From: CAYHPR01 sp964358895
GTDB lineage: Archaea; Micrarchaeota; Micrarchaeia; CABMEP01
NCBI GenBank assembly: GCA_964358895.1
Contig: CAYHPR010000003.1
Coordinates: 1-64,000, forward strand
Length of the DNA stretch: 64,000 nucleotides
Direction: 5' to 3'
Position 1 is the stretch's first letter. Every line of letters begins with the position of its first letter. The notes under the pieces were generated by a model. That model ran no database searches. It was not told where the DNA came from and worked only from the letters and a program-made list of their open reading frames with translations. This document shows positions 1-7,488 of this stretch, in pieces. Position numbers and translations under genes: made by a program.

Positions 1-1
1 T

Positions 2-466
2 AGTAAAATTGAAGAGGCTGAGAAAAAATTGGTTTATTATCCCGGTTTAGTCAAAATACTTGGAGGCATATCTGAAAAAGAAAAGGTTTTCGAAGTCAGC
101 GGCGCTCCAAGTTCAGTCCCGCCCGAAAAACACGCGGAGGTAGTGGAAGTTGGTGCAAACAAAGAAGAGGTACTCGGAGTTACTATAGTCGGAGCAAAAA
201 CAGAAGAAAAACCAAAAGTTCCTTCGCCTGAAAAGAAGAAACAGCTAGTTCAACCTAAAGAAAAACCTCCAGAAAAACAACTAGAGCAGGAACCACCACC
301 TAAGATAGGTCCTCCGCTTCAGGAAGGAAGTGAATTTGGTATAACTGTTAGCGGGGGTTCTGAAACTGCTAGAGGAACTACGTACAATAAAGAACTCGAA
401 GAGGCAAAGAGAAAAGAAAAGGAGGAAAAAGATAAGCAGGAAAGAGATAAAAAGAAGAAAAAATAA
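2..466 (+). CDS. C-terminal part of a charged, proline-rich protein (5' end outside window)
   Basis: The frame is open from base 2, so the gene begins upstream of the window; only 154 residues are visible. The first ~60 residues look folded (mixed hydrophobic and charged). The rest is a low-complexity Pro/Lys/Glu linker and a very basic-acidic tail ending in a run of lysines. No catalytic motif is visible and I do not recognise a family. The tail resembles disordered KEKE-type regions, which often mediate protein contacts. An internal TTG at 29 could be read as a start, but the open frame before it makes a truncated end more likely. Confidence 0.6.
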   Translation, partial: SKIEEAEKKLVYYPGLVKILGGISEKEKVFEVSGAPSSVPPEKHAEVVEVGANKEEVLGVTIVGAKTEEKPKVPSPEKKKQLVQPKEKPPEKQLEQEPPPKIGPPLQEGSEFGITVSGGSETARGTTYNKELEEAKRKEKEEKDKQERDKKKKK

Positions 467-487
467 TTTGATAACGTAGTACTATAT

Positions 488-1894
488 TCAATTTATTTTA
501 TACAGCCTCATTCGTGAGCTATTTGATTCCCAAATTTGTGTGACATTGAATTGGTCAAACGTTCCGAAGTTGTCAGGGAAAATAAGTTTGAACATATTCA
601 AGTTTGTATCTGATCTTGGATGTATGAATCTGGTGTATCGAGTATCTTTTGCTATAAAGTGCATAAATCGTGAAAGGCTTTCCTGCTGGCCCCCTAGATT
701 GACTACGTCTCCAATTACAGCCCCTCGACTGTCTACTGGTAGTGCTAGGAAGTTCTTTGTAGAATAAAATACAAGGAAGGTTGTTGCATTTTCTTTCACT
801 GTTTGAACATAAATAAACGATTCAAAACTTGGCGTTGTGCCGATAGCAGATGCGATCCTCTTCGGATCATCAAGTGCTAAGGTATCAAGCAAGAGATAAT
901 CGAATTTTGGTAAAGTGGAAGAAGGTGCTGCGAATAGAAATGTAAAGCCATTTGAATGGTTTAATATCTGTTTATCTGCAATGATAAATGCCGGAGCAGT
1001 TGTGTTGTCTAAGTAAGGTGAAACTACAGTAATCCTTGCATTTTGATCAAGTCCTTTCAGTTGAGCAAGCGCGTTTGTTGTCTCAGAATCTAATTTTTCA
1101 GTTGAAACAAGATTTATCGTTGACGCCTGGAATGAAAGGAAGAACAACAGCAGCAAAAGGCCAATATTTAGTTTCTTTCTGAATTCAAGCGTGTAGATGA
1201 CTACTCCCATCAATGCTCCAGCCAATATTGAAATTACTAGTTTCTGAACTGTAAATCCAAGCAGATGTGTGATAATTGCAGCAGTAAGTAATCCCCCAAT
1301 CAGCATTTCATCTTTAGTTTTTCTTTCATTATAAGAGTTGAAGAAATGTGCTGAAAGAACGGCTAAAAACGGCAAGGCCAATAAAGGGTAAATAAGCGAG
1401 AACAGGAACGATATTACAATTAATCCTATCTCCATTTTACTTTTTTCACCTTTTTTAGTAAGTAAAATATACATTGCAAAAAGCGAAGTAGGCAAAAGGA
1501 ATAGAATGTCACCAAACTTCGTTACGGATATGTCTAGCATCGGCGAAATGAGCTGACCAAAGAAAAGCAATACAGGTTCAGATACGTTTCCTGCTGCAAA
1601 GTTATTGGTAAATGCTTTAGCCGTTACGAATAGTAATGACGCCGAAAAGACACTGAATGGAGAGTATTTCAGCAATATTCTGGTCAACAGGTAAAAGAAA
1701 ATTAGTATTGCTAATCCAAGAAAAACCGGGAAGTAGGTCATATCAATTGTTGGAAGTCTGCCTTGCAATTTTAGTTCCGCAAGTCTTTGATAACCAAGAA
1801 TCGATGTATCCTTGAAAATTGTTAGAAGCGTAAAGGTTAGTCCGATCAGAATCGCTAAATAAAGCAGATCTTTTTTTTCAAGTCCAAAAAACAT
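488..1894 (-). CDS. Polytopic membrane protein with C-terminal extracytoplasmic domain
   Basis: About eight or nine hydrophobic segments fill the first ~270 residues; the last ~200 residues are soluble. This arrangement is common in PMT/ArnT-like GT-C glycosyltransferases and archaeal surface-glycosylation proteins, but I do not see a convincing Asp-Glu catalytic loop, so the function stays open. I chose the ATG at 1894. A TATA-like element at 1932-1940 would put the transcript start near 1911, which rules out the in-frame TTG at 1924 as the usual start. The gene lies directly downstream of the 5S rRNA on the same strand but appears to have its own promoter. Confidence 0.6.
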   Translation of the reverse strand: MFFGLEKKDLLYLAILIGLTFTLLTIFKDTSILGYQRLAELKLQGRLPTIDMTYFPVFLGLAILIFFYLLTRILLKYSPFSVFSASLLFVTAKAFTNNFAAGNVSEPVLLFFGQLISPMLDISVTKFGDILFLLPTSLFAMYILLTKKGEKSKMEIGLIVISFLFSLIYPLLALPFLAVLSAHFFNSYNERKTKDEMLIGGLLTAAIITHLLGFTVQKLVISILAGALMGVVIYTLEFRKKLNIGLLLLLFFLSFQASTINLVSTEKLDSETTNALAQLKGLDQNARITVVSPYLDNTTAPAFIIADKQILNHSNGFTFLFAAPSSTLPKFDYLLLDTLALDDPKRIASAIGTTPSFESFIYVQTVKENATTFLVFYSTKNFLALPVDSRGAVIGDVVNLGGQQESLSRFMHFIAKDTRYTRFIHPRSDTNLNMFKLIFPDNFGTFDQFNVTQIWESNSSRMRLYKIN

Positions 1895-1931
1895 GTTATC
1901 AACTGTCAAAATAGATCTTGACAATTATATG

Positions 1932-1940
1932 TTATAAATA
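1932..1940 (-). promoter_or_regulatory. TATA-like box for the membrane protein at 488-1894
   Basis: The element reads TATTTATAA on the minus strand, just after the 3' end of the 5S rRNA. Its position predicts a transcript start ~17 nt before the ATG at 1894. Inferred from spacing only. Confidence 0.4.
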
Positions 1941-1944
1941 TAAT

Positions 1945-2059
1945 GTCAACAGCAATGCACCTTCCCGCCCGTCAGGGCAGTACCAATGGCATCGTGAACC
2001 TGCTTGACTTCGATGTTCGGAATGGGTATCGGTATTTCCAGGCTCCTGTGGCCGTTGAC
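1945..2059 (-). rRNA. rrf: 5S ribosomal RNA
   Basis: Reading the minus strand from 2059, the sequence starts GUCAACGGCC and contains the universally conserved CCCAUUCCGAACA...GAAGUCAAGC core of 5S rRNA. It closes with GUUGAC, which pairs perfectly with the 5' GUCAAC as helix I. The length is 115 nt, normal for archaea. No 16S, 23S or tRNA is nearby, so the gene is free-standing. A TATA-like element lies about 25 bases upstream. The ends are set by the terminal helix and could shift by one or two bases. Confidence 0.93.
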
Positions 2060-2080
2060 AAGATAATGATGTAGGAAGAG

Positions 2081-2089
2081 TATTTAAAG
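2081..2089 (-). promoter_or_regulatory. TATA box of the 5S rRNA gene
   Basis: The minus strand reads CTTTAAATA here, centred about 25 bases upstream of the 5S 5' end at 2059. This is the normal archaeal distance and supports the 5S being its own transcription unit. Confidence 0.55.
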
Positions 2090-2154
2090 ATTCAGCTTGT
2101 CTGCCAAGCGCTGTCATTTGAAAGTGGGATTATCTTCATCCCTCCCTGATACAG

Positions 2155-2631
2155 TTAAACCTGAATTTGCAAGCTGTTCATTATTGATGTCACGCGTTCT
2201 TTGGTTCGTTTCAGCATATCTTCGAAATACTTTTTTCTTTCTTGGTCATTTATTCTTTCTAGTGTTAGATCATTAATTGCATCAATTTCTGCGATCAACA
2301 CATCAATTTCTTGCCGTTTTTTGGTATCTAGTCTATAAGCGTTCATATCTATTCCGTTAAACGCGTCGTTAATCCTTCTTCCAAGTTCAATTACCTGTTG
2401 CTCCAACGTTTTTCTATCTTCCCCTATCAATTGTTGCACTGCCGTTTTTGTAGCTATGAGATAAACTCTTAGACTGCTATTCAAATTAGAGATAGACGGT
2501 TTAGGCGTAGTTTGTATTGATTCATTTTTAGTTGCTTCATGTCCTGTTCTATTGTGAGTATGTTTCAAAGATTGTTTATGTTCTGCTTCTCTACGTCTTT
2601 TTCTCATGTAGTTGTGATTGATATATCTCAT
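2155..2631 (-). CDS. Hypothetical basic/coiled-coil protein, 158 aa
   Basis: I do not recognise this protein. The first ~45 residues are very basic and His/Arg-rich and probably disordered. Residues ~50-158 are helical, with heptad-like spacing of Leu/Ile and charged residues, suggesting a coiled coil. There is no signal peptide or membrane segment. A GGAG ribosome-binding site lies 4 bases before the ATG at 2631, which supports the start. It lies between the 5S rRNA and the VapBC pair, on the same strand as both. Confidence 0.55.
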   Translation of the reverse strand: MRYINHNYMRKRRREAEHKQSLKHTHNRTGHEATKNESIQTTPKPSISNLNSSLRVYLIATKTAVQQLIGEDRKTLEQQVIELGRRINDAFNGIDMNAYRLDTKKRQEIDVLIAEIDAINDLTLERINDQERKKYFEDMLKRTKERVTSIMNSLQIQV

Positions 2632-2688
2632 ACTCTCCTGGTTTGTACAGATTTTACTTTTTTATAGTTTACGATGTTGTACATTAAC

Positions 2689-3075
2689 TTACCATCTTTC
2701 AATTTTGAGACCCTCTATTCTAGAAAAATCTTTTACGTTCCTAGTTATTATCGATGAACCATTTACTATCGCAATTGCAGCGATCATACAATCTCTCCAG
2801 TCAATCCTTTGACCTTTTTTTTCTAATCTTGCAACAATTTTTCCAGCCATTATCGAGGCATCTTTTTCGAAATTTAAGAATATATAAGAATTAATTAATC
2901 GTTTTACAACTTCGATCCGTTCTGGTTTATTAGAAAGAAAGCAACCTAGGGATAATTCAAATGAATTGACTGCAGTAATAGCAACTCCTTCTTTGTCAAG
3001 GCGGTCTATAACTTTTTCTGCTTCCTTATCTCCCCTCAATAATGAGATCAGGATGTCAGAGTCTAGGCATCTCAT
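2689..3075 (-). CDS. vapC: VapC-type toxin, PIN-domain RNase
   Basis: This 128-residue protein has the size and layout of a PIN-domain nuclease. Candidate metal-binding acids are D5 in LDSD, E40 in NSFEL, D95 in DWRDCMIAA and D116 in NVKDF, the usual PIN spacing. VapC proteins are Mg-dependent RNases held inactive by a cognate VapB. The upstream gene is a VapB-like antitoxin whose 3' end overlaps this gene by 20 bases, the classic translationally coupled arrangement. The RNA target cannot be told from sequence. Confidence 0.87.
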   Translation of the reverse strand: MRCLDSDILISLLRGDKEAEKVIDRLDKEGVAITAVNSFELSLGCFLSNKPERIEVVKRLINSYIFLNFEKDASIMAGKIVARLEKKGQRIDWRDCMIAAIAIVNGSSIITRNVKDFSRIEGLKIERW

Positions 3076-3286
3076 ATTTACTACTCCACACTTTCTTTAA
3101 TTGCTTGAGAAATTTCTTCTCTTCGTCCTTATCCATATCCTTCCAAGCTCCAAAAAATTCTTTTAATTCGGGTTTTTCTTTAGAAATCAAGCGTCCAATT
3201 ACTGAAGCAAAGGATTCCTTCCCACTCTTCAACGTCGCAAGTTTCTTGTACAATTCCTCCGGAATACTTATTAGTTTGTAGGACAT
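3056..3286 (-). CDS. vapB: VapB-type antitoxin (UPF0330/DUF217-like)
   Basis: This 76-residue protein starts with a short basic strand, then helices reading SIPEELYKKLATLKSGKESF, typical of the archaeal VapB antitoxin family with a ribbon-helix-helix-type N-terminus. The acidic/basic C-terminal half would wrap the toxin. I chose the ATG at 3286 because it follows the TATA box and operator directly, and the longer open frame upstream reads through them. Its stop overlaps the start of vapC. It is expected to neutralise the PIN toxin and repress its own promoter. Confidence 0.82.
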   Translation of the reverse strand: MSYKLISIPEELYKKLATLKSGKESFASVIGRLISKEKPELKEFFGAWKDMDKDEEKKFLKQLKKVWSSKYEMPRL

Positions 3287-3288
3287 AT

Positions 3289-3316
3289 AATCTATATATA
3301 GTTCTTTATATAGATT
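3289..3316. promoter_or_regulatory. Candidate VapB operator, perfect 10-bp inverted repeat
   Basis: AATCTATATA at 3289-3298 is repeated in perfect inverted orientation as TATATAGATT at 3307-3316, with an 8-base spacer. It lies between the vapB ATG and its TATA box (TTTATAAAT on the minus strand, 3313-3322) and overlaps the box. A dimeric VapB bound here would block transcription. The symmetry is seen in the sequence; binding is inferred. Confidence 0.55.
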
Positions 3317-3398
3317 TATAAATGTGTGCGGTGGGACCTTCCAAATAAAAAGCTGAGATTTACCGCAATAGTTATAATCTTTACAACAATTCTTGATC

Positions 3399-4028
3399 AT
3401 GGAAAATTCGAATTTTGACCTAACGCTTGTAGATGCGACACAGCTGGTAAGGCTGGCAAGGGATGCAATGAAGACCTATCTTATAGACGGCAGAGAGATA
3501 GAACCACCTGCCGGTCTTCCAGAAAGCTTTCTTCAGACAAAAGGAGTATTCCTAACGTTAGAAACTTATCCTACACACGAGATTCGTGGTTATATTGGTT
3601 TTCCTTATCCAGAAAATCCACTTGCGTATACTATTATCCGTGCAGCGATCGGTACAGCTGTCGGTGATATGCGTTTTCCTGAAATTAAATACGAAGAGTT
3701 AGAAAAAATTGTAATTCGAATAACTATAACTTCAGAGCCAAAGAAAATAACTGCAAGAGAGCCAAAATCACTTGTTAAGCAGATTGTTATTGGCAGAGAC
3801 GGTCTTATCGCTCAGGCAGGGCGACATGTTGCACGCCTTCTTCCACAAGTGGCAGTTGAAAATGGATGGAACGAAGAGGAATTTCTTTCACGTCTTTGCA
3901 TTCATGCGGGCCTACCAAGTTATGCGTGGCAGGAAGGCAAAGTAGAAATTTCCACTTTCAGTGCGCAGATATTTGAAGAAGAGAAACCTGATGGTTCAGT
4001 GAGGGAAGTAAAGCTTAAGACATATTGA
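3399..4028 (+). CDS. AMMECR1-domain protein
   Basis: The 209 residues match the AMMECR1 family (COG2078), found across archaea and eukaryotes. The family signature appears as IRGYIGFPYPENPLAY, followed by the conserved helix and a region containing MRFPEIKYEELEKI. The family is globular and cytosolic; its biochemical function is unsettled, and in some archaea it sits beside MEMO or radical-SAM genes. Neither is adjacent here. I chose the ATG at 3399 because a TATA-like TTATAAT about 25 bases upstream implies a leaderless transcript. A TTG at 3393 is also in frame. Confidence 0.88.
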   Translation: MENSNFDLTLVDATQLVRLARDAMKTYLIDGREIEPPAGLPESFLQTKGVFLTLETYPTHEIRGYIGFPYPENPLAYTIIRAAIGTAVGDMRFPEIKYEELEKIVIRITITSEPKKITAREPKSLVKQIVIGRDGLIAQAGRHVARLLPQVAVENGWNEEEFLSRLCIHAGLPSYAWQEGKVEISTFSAQIFEEEKPDGSVREVKLKTY

Positions 4029-4040
4029 ATTGAAGAGGTT

Positions 4041-4307
4041 TCATAATCTAGGTCCAAATTTTTTAATCAGTCCATCGATTTCAGATTTTCTACTATTATT
4101 TAATGAAATTTCAAGTCCATAAAAAGTTGGTTTCGATATAATCAATCCGTCCTTTATCAGTTGCTGGGTTATTTCTTTCACAGTTCCTCTAAGATGTGAA
4201 GGAACAAACCTTGTTATTTTGTCAAATGGAATGTGCGAATGTCCCCATTTACCCTTGCGGTTTAATTTAAATAAGATTAATCCTTTAAGTTCATCTTCTG
4301 ATACCAT
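4041..4307 (-). CDS. Small winged-helix-like protein, module copy 1
   Basis: This 88-residue protein is a clear paralogue of the one at 14927-15211. The two share KWG-SH near residue 23, a middle helical part, and a C-terminal KPT-YG---SLN motif. I chose the ATG at 4307 because it aligns exactly with the paralogue's start; a GTG at 4316 is also in frame. Small size and alternating helices suggest a winged-helix DNA-binding or protein-binding fold. It is divergent from an HTH gene at 4370, exactly as in copy 2. Function unknown; the pairing suggests a regulator/effector or toxin-antitoxin-like unit. Confidence 0.7.
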   Translation of the reverse strand: MVSEDELKGLILFKLNRKGKWGHSHIPFDKITRFVPSHLRGTVKEITQQLIKDGLIISKPTFYGLEISLNNSRKSEIDGLIKKFGPRL

Positions 4308-4340
4308 AAGGTTCACTTATTAGTCTTATCAAAGGTTAGA

Positions 4341-4365
4341 TTTATAAACTTAGCAGAATAAGTTT
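4341..4365. promoter_or_regulatory. Shared TATA box and inverted-repeat operator of module copy 1
   Basis: TTTATAAA at 4341-4348 is self-complementary. It lies ~25 bases before the ATG at 4370 on the plus strand and ~35 bases before the ATG at 4307 on the minus strand, so one box could drive both genes. It overlaps an inverted repeat, AAACTTA (4346-4352) and TAAGTTT (4359-4365) with a 6-base spacer, which is a likely operator for the HTH protein. Confidence 0.5.
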
Positions 4366-4369
4366 TACT

Positions 4370-4699
4370 ATGGAAAATAAATCATTGTTATTAAGATATT
4401 TAGGTGACAGCCCAGAACTACGGATCATAGACTTTTTGATGGATAACTACCTTTTTGATTATTCTAAAAAAGAAATAATAGAAGGTTCAGGGATAGCAAA
4501 AGCTACCTTTTACAAGTACTGGGGTAATCTAGAAAAAGAGGGAATTGTTGCAAAAACAAAGGAATACGGGAAAACTAAACTATATACTATAAACAAAGAG
4601 AATCCTGTCGTTAAAGAACTGTTTAAATTAGAACGTGCCATTGCAGAGTCTGATTCAGCAAAAATAACTGTTAAAGTAAAGGCTAAACAACATAAATAA
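4370..4699 (+). CDS. Winged-HTH regulator, module copy 1
   Basis: This 109-residue protein has a winged helix-turn-helix in residues ~15-75, with recognition helix around GIAKATFYKYWGNLEKEGIV and a beta-wing ending KTKLYTINKENPVVKEL. It resembles small archaeal ArsR/MarR-like regulators. It is homologous to the protein at 15262-15591, which has the same length. The TATA-like box ~25 bases upstream makes the message leaderless. It is divergent from the small KWG-SH protein and probably represses the shared promoter region through the inverted repeat just before its start. Confidence 0.8.
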   Translation: MENKSLLLRYLGDSPELRIIDFLMDNYLFDYSKKEIIEGSGIAKATFYKYWGNLEKEGIVAKTKEYGKTKLYTINKENPVVKELFKLERAIAESDSAKITVKVKAKQHK

Positions 4700-4709
4700 T
4701 TACTTCAAA

Positions 4710-5588
4710 TTGGAGTTTGATGTATTGAAAGTTTCTAAAATAGACAACCGACTTATTGTAAGCATTCCTTCAGAATTGGCAGTTAAGCTTGGTATAAAGG
4801 AAGGAAGCAACCTAAAGATATACGAATCAAAGCCAGGTGTAATCTCATTAGAACTTTCAAAAGAAGCAGATGCTCCAAAGTTGTCAGACCAGGACATAAT
4901 GATCCTTTCAAAGCTATTATCCTTTAGATTTGAGCAGAGGATCCCAGAATCTGTCAACAAGCAGTTAACAGCTGGTGAACGAAAAGCATTGAGTGAGCTG
5001 TTAGCTAAGAATTTTGTCAATATTTTCAAAGGATCAAAGTATCCGAAAGGAGTGTATAACATCAAAGATTTCGTGTATAACCAATATCTAATCCAGACTA
5101 AAGGAACGACGTCTGAAAAAATCGACGAAGTAAAAAAGACAGGTTCGGGAACGCAATTTCTGCAGGGCAGAAATGTGCCTATTTCTGTCGGAAATAAAAC
5201 CGTAGGTTCTGATAAGGAAGTGAAAAAAGTAAAGGAAGAAGTTCGAGAGTTGATGCCACTTGAAAAACTTGAAAAGTTCGGTTACATAATTGCTGAAAAC
5301 GAATCAGATGCAAGACGTCTCTCTGACCAGCTTGCTAGCAACGTTAAGAAAAAAGAGATTATTGGTATCCGAGGTTTTGACAGAAAATATTACATCGTCA
5401 AGCATTCATTTGTGATAAAATATGAACCTAAAATAAGGTCTGCGTTGAAATCAGGCAGTAAATCTGTTGACAAAATAGCTGAGGCAGTTGAGCTAGATAA
5501 GCAGGGCACAACTGCTCTTTTGACATTTATGAATGAGGAAGGGTTAGTAATTGAAAAAAGGAAAGGTACATTTATCTTAGCAGATTAG
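4710..5588 (+). CDS. AbrB-like regulator with C-terminal winged-helix domain
   Basis: Residues ~5-50 form a swapped-hairpin AbrB/SpoVT domain: a VSKIDNRLIVSIPSELAVKLG core followed by IKEGSNLKIY. A ~170-residue middle follows. The last ~60 residues look like a winged helix, with phrases such as KSVDKIAEAVELDKQGTTAL and a final wing. At 292 residues it is much longer than a plain AbrB antitoxin. The start is a TTG at 4710, the only early candidate besides a TTG at 4725. It lies 10 bases after the HTH gene and 7 bases before the PilZ-like gene, so it may be co-transcribed with the latter. Confidence 0.65.
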   Translation: MEFDVLKVSKIDNRLIVSIPSELAVKLGIKEGSNLKIYESKPGVISLELSKEADAPKLSDQDIMILSKLLSFRFEQRIPESVNKQLTAGERKALSELLAKNFVNIFKGSKYPKGVYNIKDFVYNQYLIQTKGTTSEKIDEVKKTGSGTQFLQGRNVPISVGNKTVGSDKEVKKVKEEVRELMPLEKLEKFGYIIAENESDARRLSDQLASNVKKKEIIGIRGFDRKYYIVKHSFVIKYEPKIRSALKSGSKSVDKIAEAVELDKQGTTALLTFMNEEGLVIEKRKGTFILAD

Positions 5589-5595
5589 TGAGCCT

Positions 5596-6510
5596 ATGTT
5601 TGGATTTTCTAAGCCAAAAGTTAGTTCGAATCAAATCACTCAGACTCCTCCTTCCATTCCCTCTGTTTCTCCCGAATTAAAATTTGCTACAACTCTACAA
5701 ATCGAACGGGCTTTTGCCAATAGAGGTTTAAAGAAAGCAAAATTCGAGATAGATAATCCTAAAAAGGTAATAATTGTCGATGCAGGAAAGTACAAAGGGG
5801 AATACACCTGGGGATACGCATGCATTCTCTCCTCTTATCTAGACTTTCAAGATACGGTGGGCGGTCAATTACACTTCAGTTTTCCTAAGAGTCTTACTTG
5901 GGCATCTCACTGTGGGATAATCAAAACACGTGAAAAGTTTCTTCAGTCTCCAGAAACTCGCTTTTTATCTTTATTTAGGTTCAAGAATGCGGTATCAAAA
6001 GAAATTATTGATTCTTTTAATGCATTTTTCCTTGAATTGTCCTACAAAGAACTGAGAAAAGAGCAACGAGTGGAAGCAAAACTCGATGTCGGGTTTTCCT
6101 ACAAAAATTCCGAGGAACATGGAATTACACAAGACATAAGCTTTAGCGGAATTTCTATCATCACTTCAAAAATATTATTGAAAAATTCAAACATCTCTAT
6201 CATTAGTATTATCCCTCCAGACAACTCTTTTAGAATACAGTCTGATCAGGTTTTGGCGATTGCAGGCCTGGGTTCTGTTAAACAAGTGCAGCAGCTAAAC
6301 GGTAATTTCAAGTACGGAATTGTATTTACTGGTTTTGATCCAATCCAGAAAACAGCATACGATAATTATGTAAGAAAGCTATTGAGTGTTAAAGAGGAGA
6401 AAGAAAAGGAGGAAATATCCTCATCGCTTCACGAGCTTGCATGTTTACCTGACGTATCTCAAGATCAAAATGCCAAGAACGAAAACAACAGTAACAATGA
6501 TCACATGTGA
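5596..6510 (+). CDS. PilZ-like domain protein (YcgR-type layout)
   Basis: Residues ~25-150 form an N-terminal beta-rich domain. Residues ~154-262 match the PilZ pattern: R154-xxx-R158 in LRKEQRVEAKL, then D180-I-S-F-S-G185 (the D/N-x-S-x-x-G motif), and a closing IVFTGFDPIQKTAYDNYV like the typical PilZ end strand and helix. In bacteria these residues bind cyclic di-GMP. PilZ proteins are rarely described in archaea, so ligand binding here is inference. The Asn-rich last ~21 residues are antisense to the membrane helix of secG, which overlaps this gene's end by 66 bases. It follows the AbrB-like gene by 7 bases. Confidence 0.62.
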   Translation: MFGFSKPKVSSNQITQTPPSIPSVSPELKFATTLQIERAFANRGLKKAKFEIDNPKKVIIVDAGKYKGEYTWGYACILSSYLDFQDTVGGQLHFSFPKSLTWASHCGIIKTREKFLQSPETRFLSLFRFKNAVSKEIIDSFNAFFLELSYKELRKEQRVEAKLDVGFSYKNSEEHGITQDISFSGISIITSKILLKNSNISIISIIPPDNSFRIQSDQVLAIAGLGSVKQVQQLNGNFKYGIVFTGFDPIQKTAYDNYVRKLLSVKEEKEKEEISSSLHELACLPDVSQDQNAKNENNSNNDHM

Positions 6511-6603
6511 AGGCTCTATCTTTATTCCACCGCCTTCTGCGTCATAGAACCTAAAGATTCCTGCTGAACCTGCAGGTGTACTCATTTGTATTTTTTCAGC
6601 CAT
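6445..6603 (-). CDS. secG: Preprotein translocase subunit Sec61-beta/SecG
   Basis: A 52-residue reading frame starts at the ATG at 6603. It has the archaeal Sec61-beta pattern: a short polar N-terminus (STPAGSAGIFRFYDAEGGG), the conserved GIKIEPSHVI stretch, and one C-terminal membrane helix ending RYVR. Sec61-beta is the small tail-anchored subunit of the SecYE-beta protein channel in the cytoplasmic membrane. The gene lies 40 bases after the HAD phosphatase on the same strand. Its 3' end overlaps the convergent PilZ-like gene by 66 bases. The family is easily missed because of its size, but the match is specific. Confidence 0.9.
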   Translation of the reverse strand: MAEKIQMSTPAGSAGIFRFYDAEGGGIKIEPSHVIIVTVVFVLGILILRYVR

Positions 6604-6643
6604 ACTATCGTTTGTCCACAGTTCTTTTTAATCTTTACTAGTT

Positions 6644-7411
6644 CTAACAGGTCATTGAGACCCAATCTACTAATGCAGAAGGAATATTACGAAAACCATC
6701 AACCGGAATAACCTCCTTATCTTCTATGATGTATCTATCTATTGTTTCCTTAGGTTCATAACCATGTTCATAATCTACTACTAATCCAAATTGCACTCCG
6801 CTCTTTTTACAGGCATACCCATCAAAGCTAACATCACTAAAATATATAGCGCGCGATCCATTTTTGTTAAGTTCTTTAAGTGAATTTGTTTTATCAATTG
6901 AATCTGCGAATATATCATCAAAGTATCTAGTTAATCCATGTGCGGAGAGTAGTCGTTCTGGGCGTTTACTGTTTCCAACACTTATAACACACATCCTTTC
7001 TATACCTTTAATCGATTTAATCAGTTCCAGTGTCTCTTCGATACCTAATATTATGCCCGGGACAGTTTCATCCTCAAGTTTTTCACGTTCTTCAGCCCAA
7101 TACTTTGAAAAAATACTATTAGTTCCTTTATAATATTTCCCTGGCACACCCAGTGTCCTATGCATTTTTTCGAAGTTATTTTCAAGGTCAAATGCAGCAT
7201 GCCATTCTTCTTCTGTGCATTCATTCAGCCCAAGCTTTCTGAAGGCGGCCATCCCTGTAAGATAAGAATTGTGTTTAGTGTCTAATATGGTTCCATCAAG
7301 ATCAAAACCTAAAACTTTGTAAATAGGTTCAACTTTGGTAAGTATGTTACGGTAATAGTCGAGTAGTTTATGGTCTGTATTCTGTTTTGTGATTATCTTT
7401 TCTGACATCAT
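6644..7411 (-). CDS. HAD-superfamily hydrolase (phosphoglycolate-phosphatase-like)
   Basis: This 255-residue protein has the four HAD motifs: D37-L-D39-G-T (nucleophile and acid), S144 in CVISVGN, a Lys near 174-179, and D193/D197 in SDVSFD. A helical cap occupies about residues 45-120. The layout fits the Gph/PGMB subgroup, which removes phosphate from small metabolites; the substrate cannot be told. Two ATG codons are consecutive at 7411 and 7408. It is divergent from orc1/cdc6 and upstream of secG on the same strand. About 30 residues precede motif I, longer than usual. Confidence 0.85.
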   Translation of the reverse strand: MMSEKIITKQNTDHKLLDYYRNILTKVEPIYKVLGFDLDGTILDTKHNSYLTGMAAFRKLGLNECTEEEWHAAFDLENNFEKMHRTLGVPGKYYKGTNSIFSKYWAEEREKLEDETVPGIILGIEETLELIKSIKGIERMCVISVGNSKRPERLLSAHGLTRYFDDIFADSIDKTNSLKELNKNGSRAIYFSDVSFDGYACKKSGVQFGLVVDYEHGYEPKETIDRYIIEDKEVIPVDGFRNIPSALVDWVSMTC

Positions 7412-7488
7412 TAATATACTTGTTTGACCCTTAAATAGCTTACGAAATTAACATAAAGATTTTTAACGTCAAATTTAATCTTTGTTCT

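Noticed and set aside
1932..2117. Open frame of 61 codons on the minus strand
   Set aside because: It lies across the 5S rRNA and its promoter; the RNA explains the sequence.
7412..7488. Possible replication origin next to orc1/cdc6
   Set aside because: The gap is short and AT-rich, but I saw no repeated origin-recognition motif or inverted pair in it. An origin could still lie elsewhere nearby.
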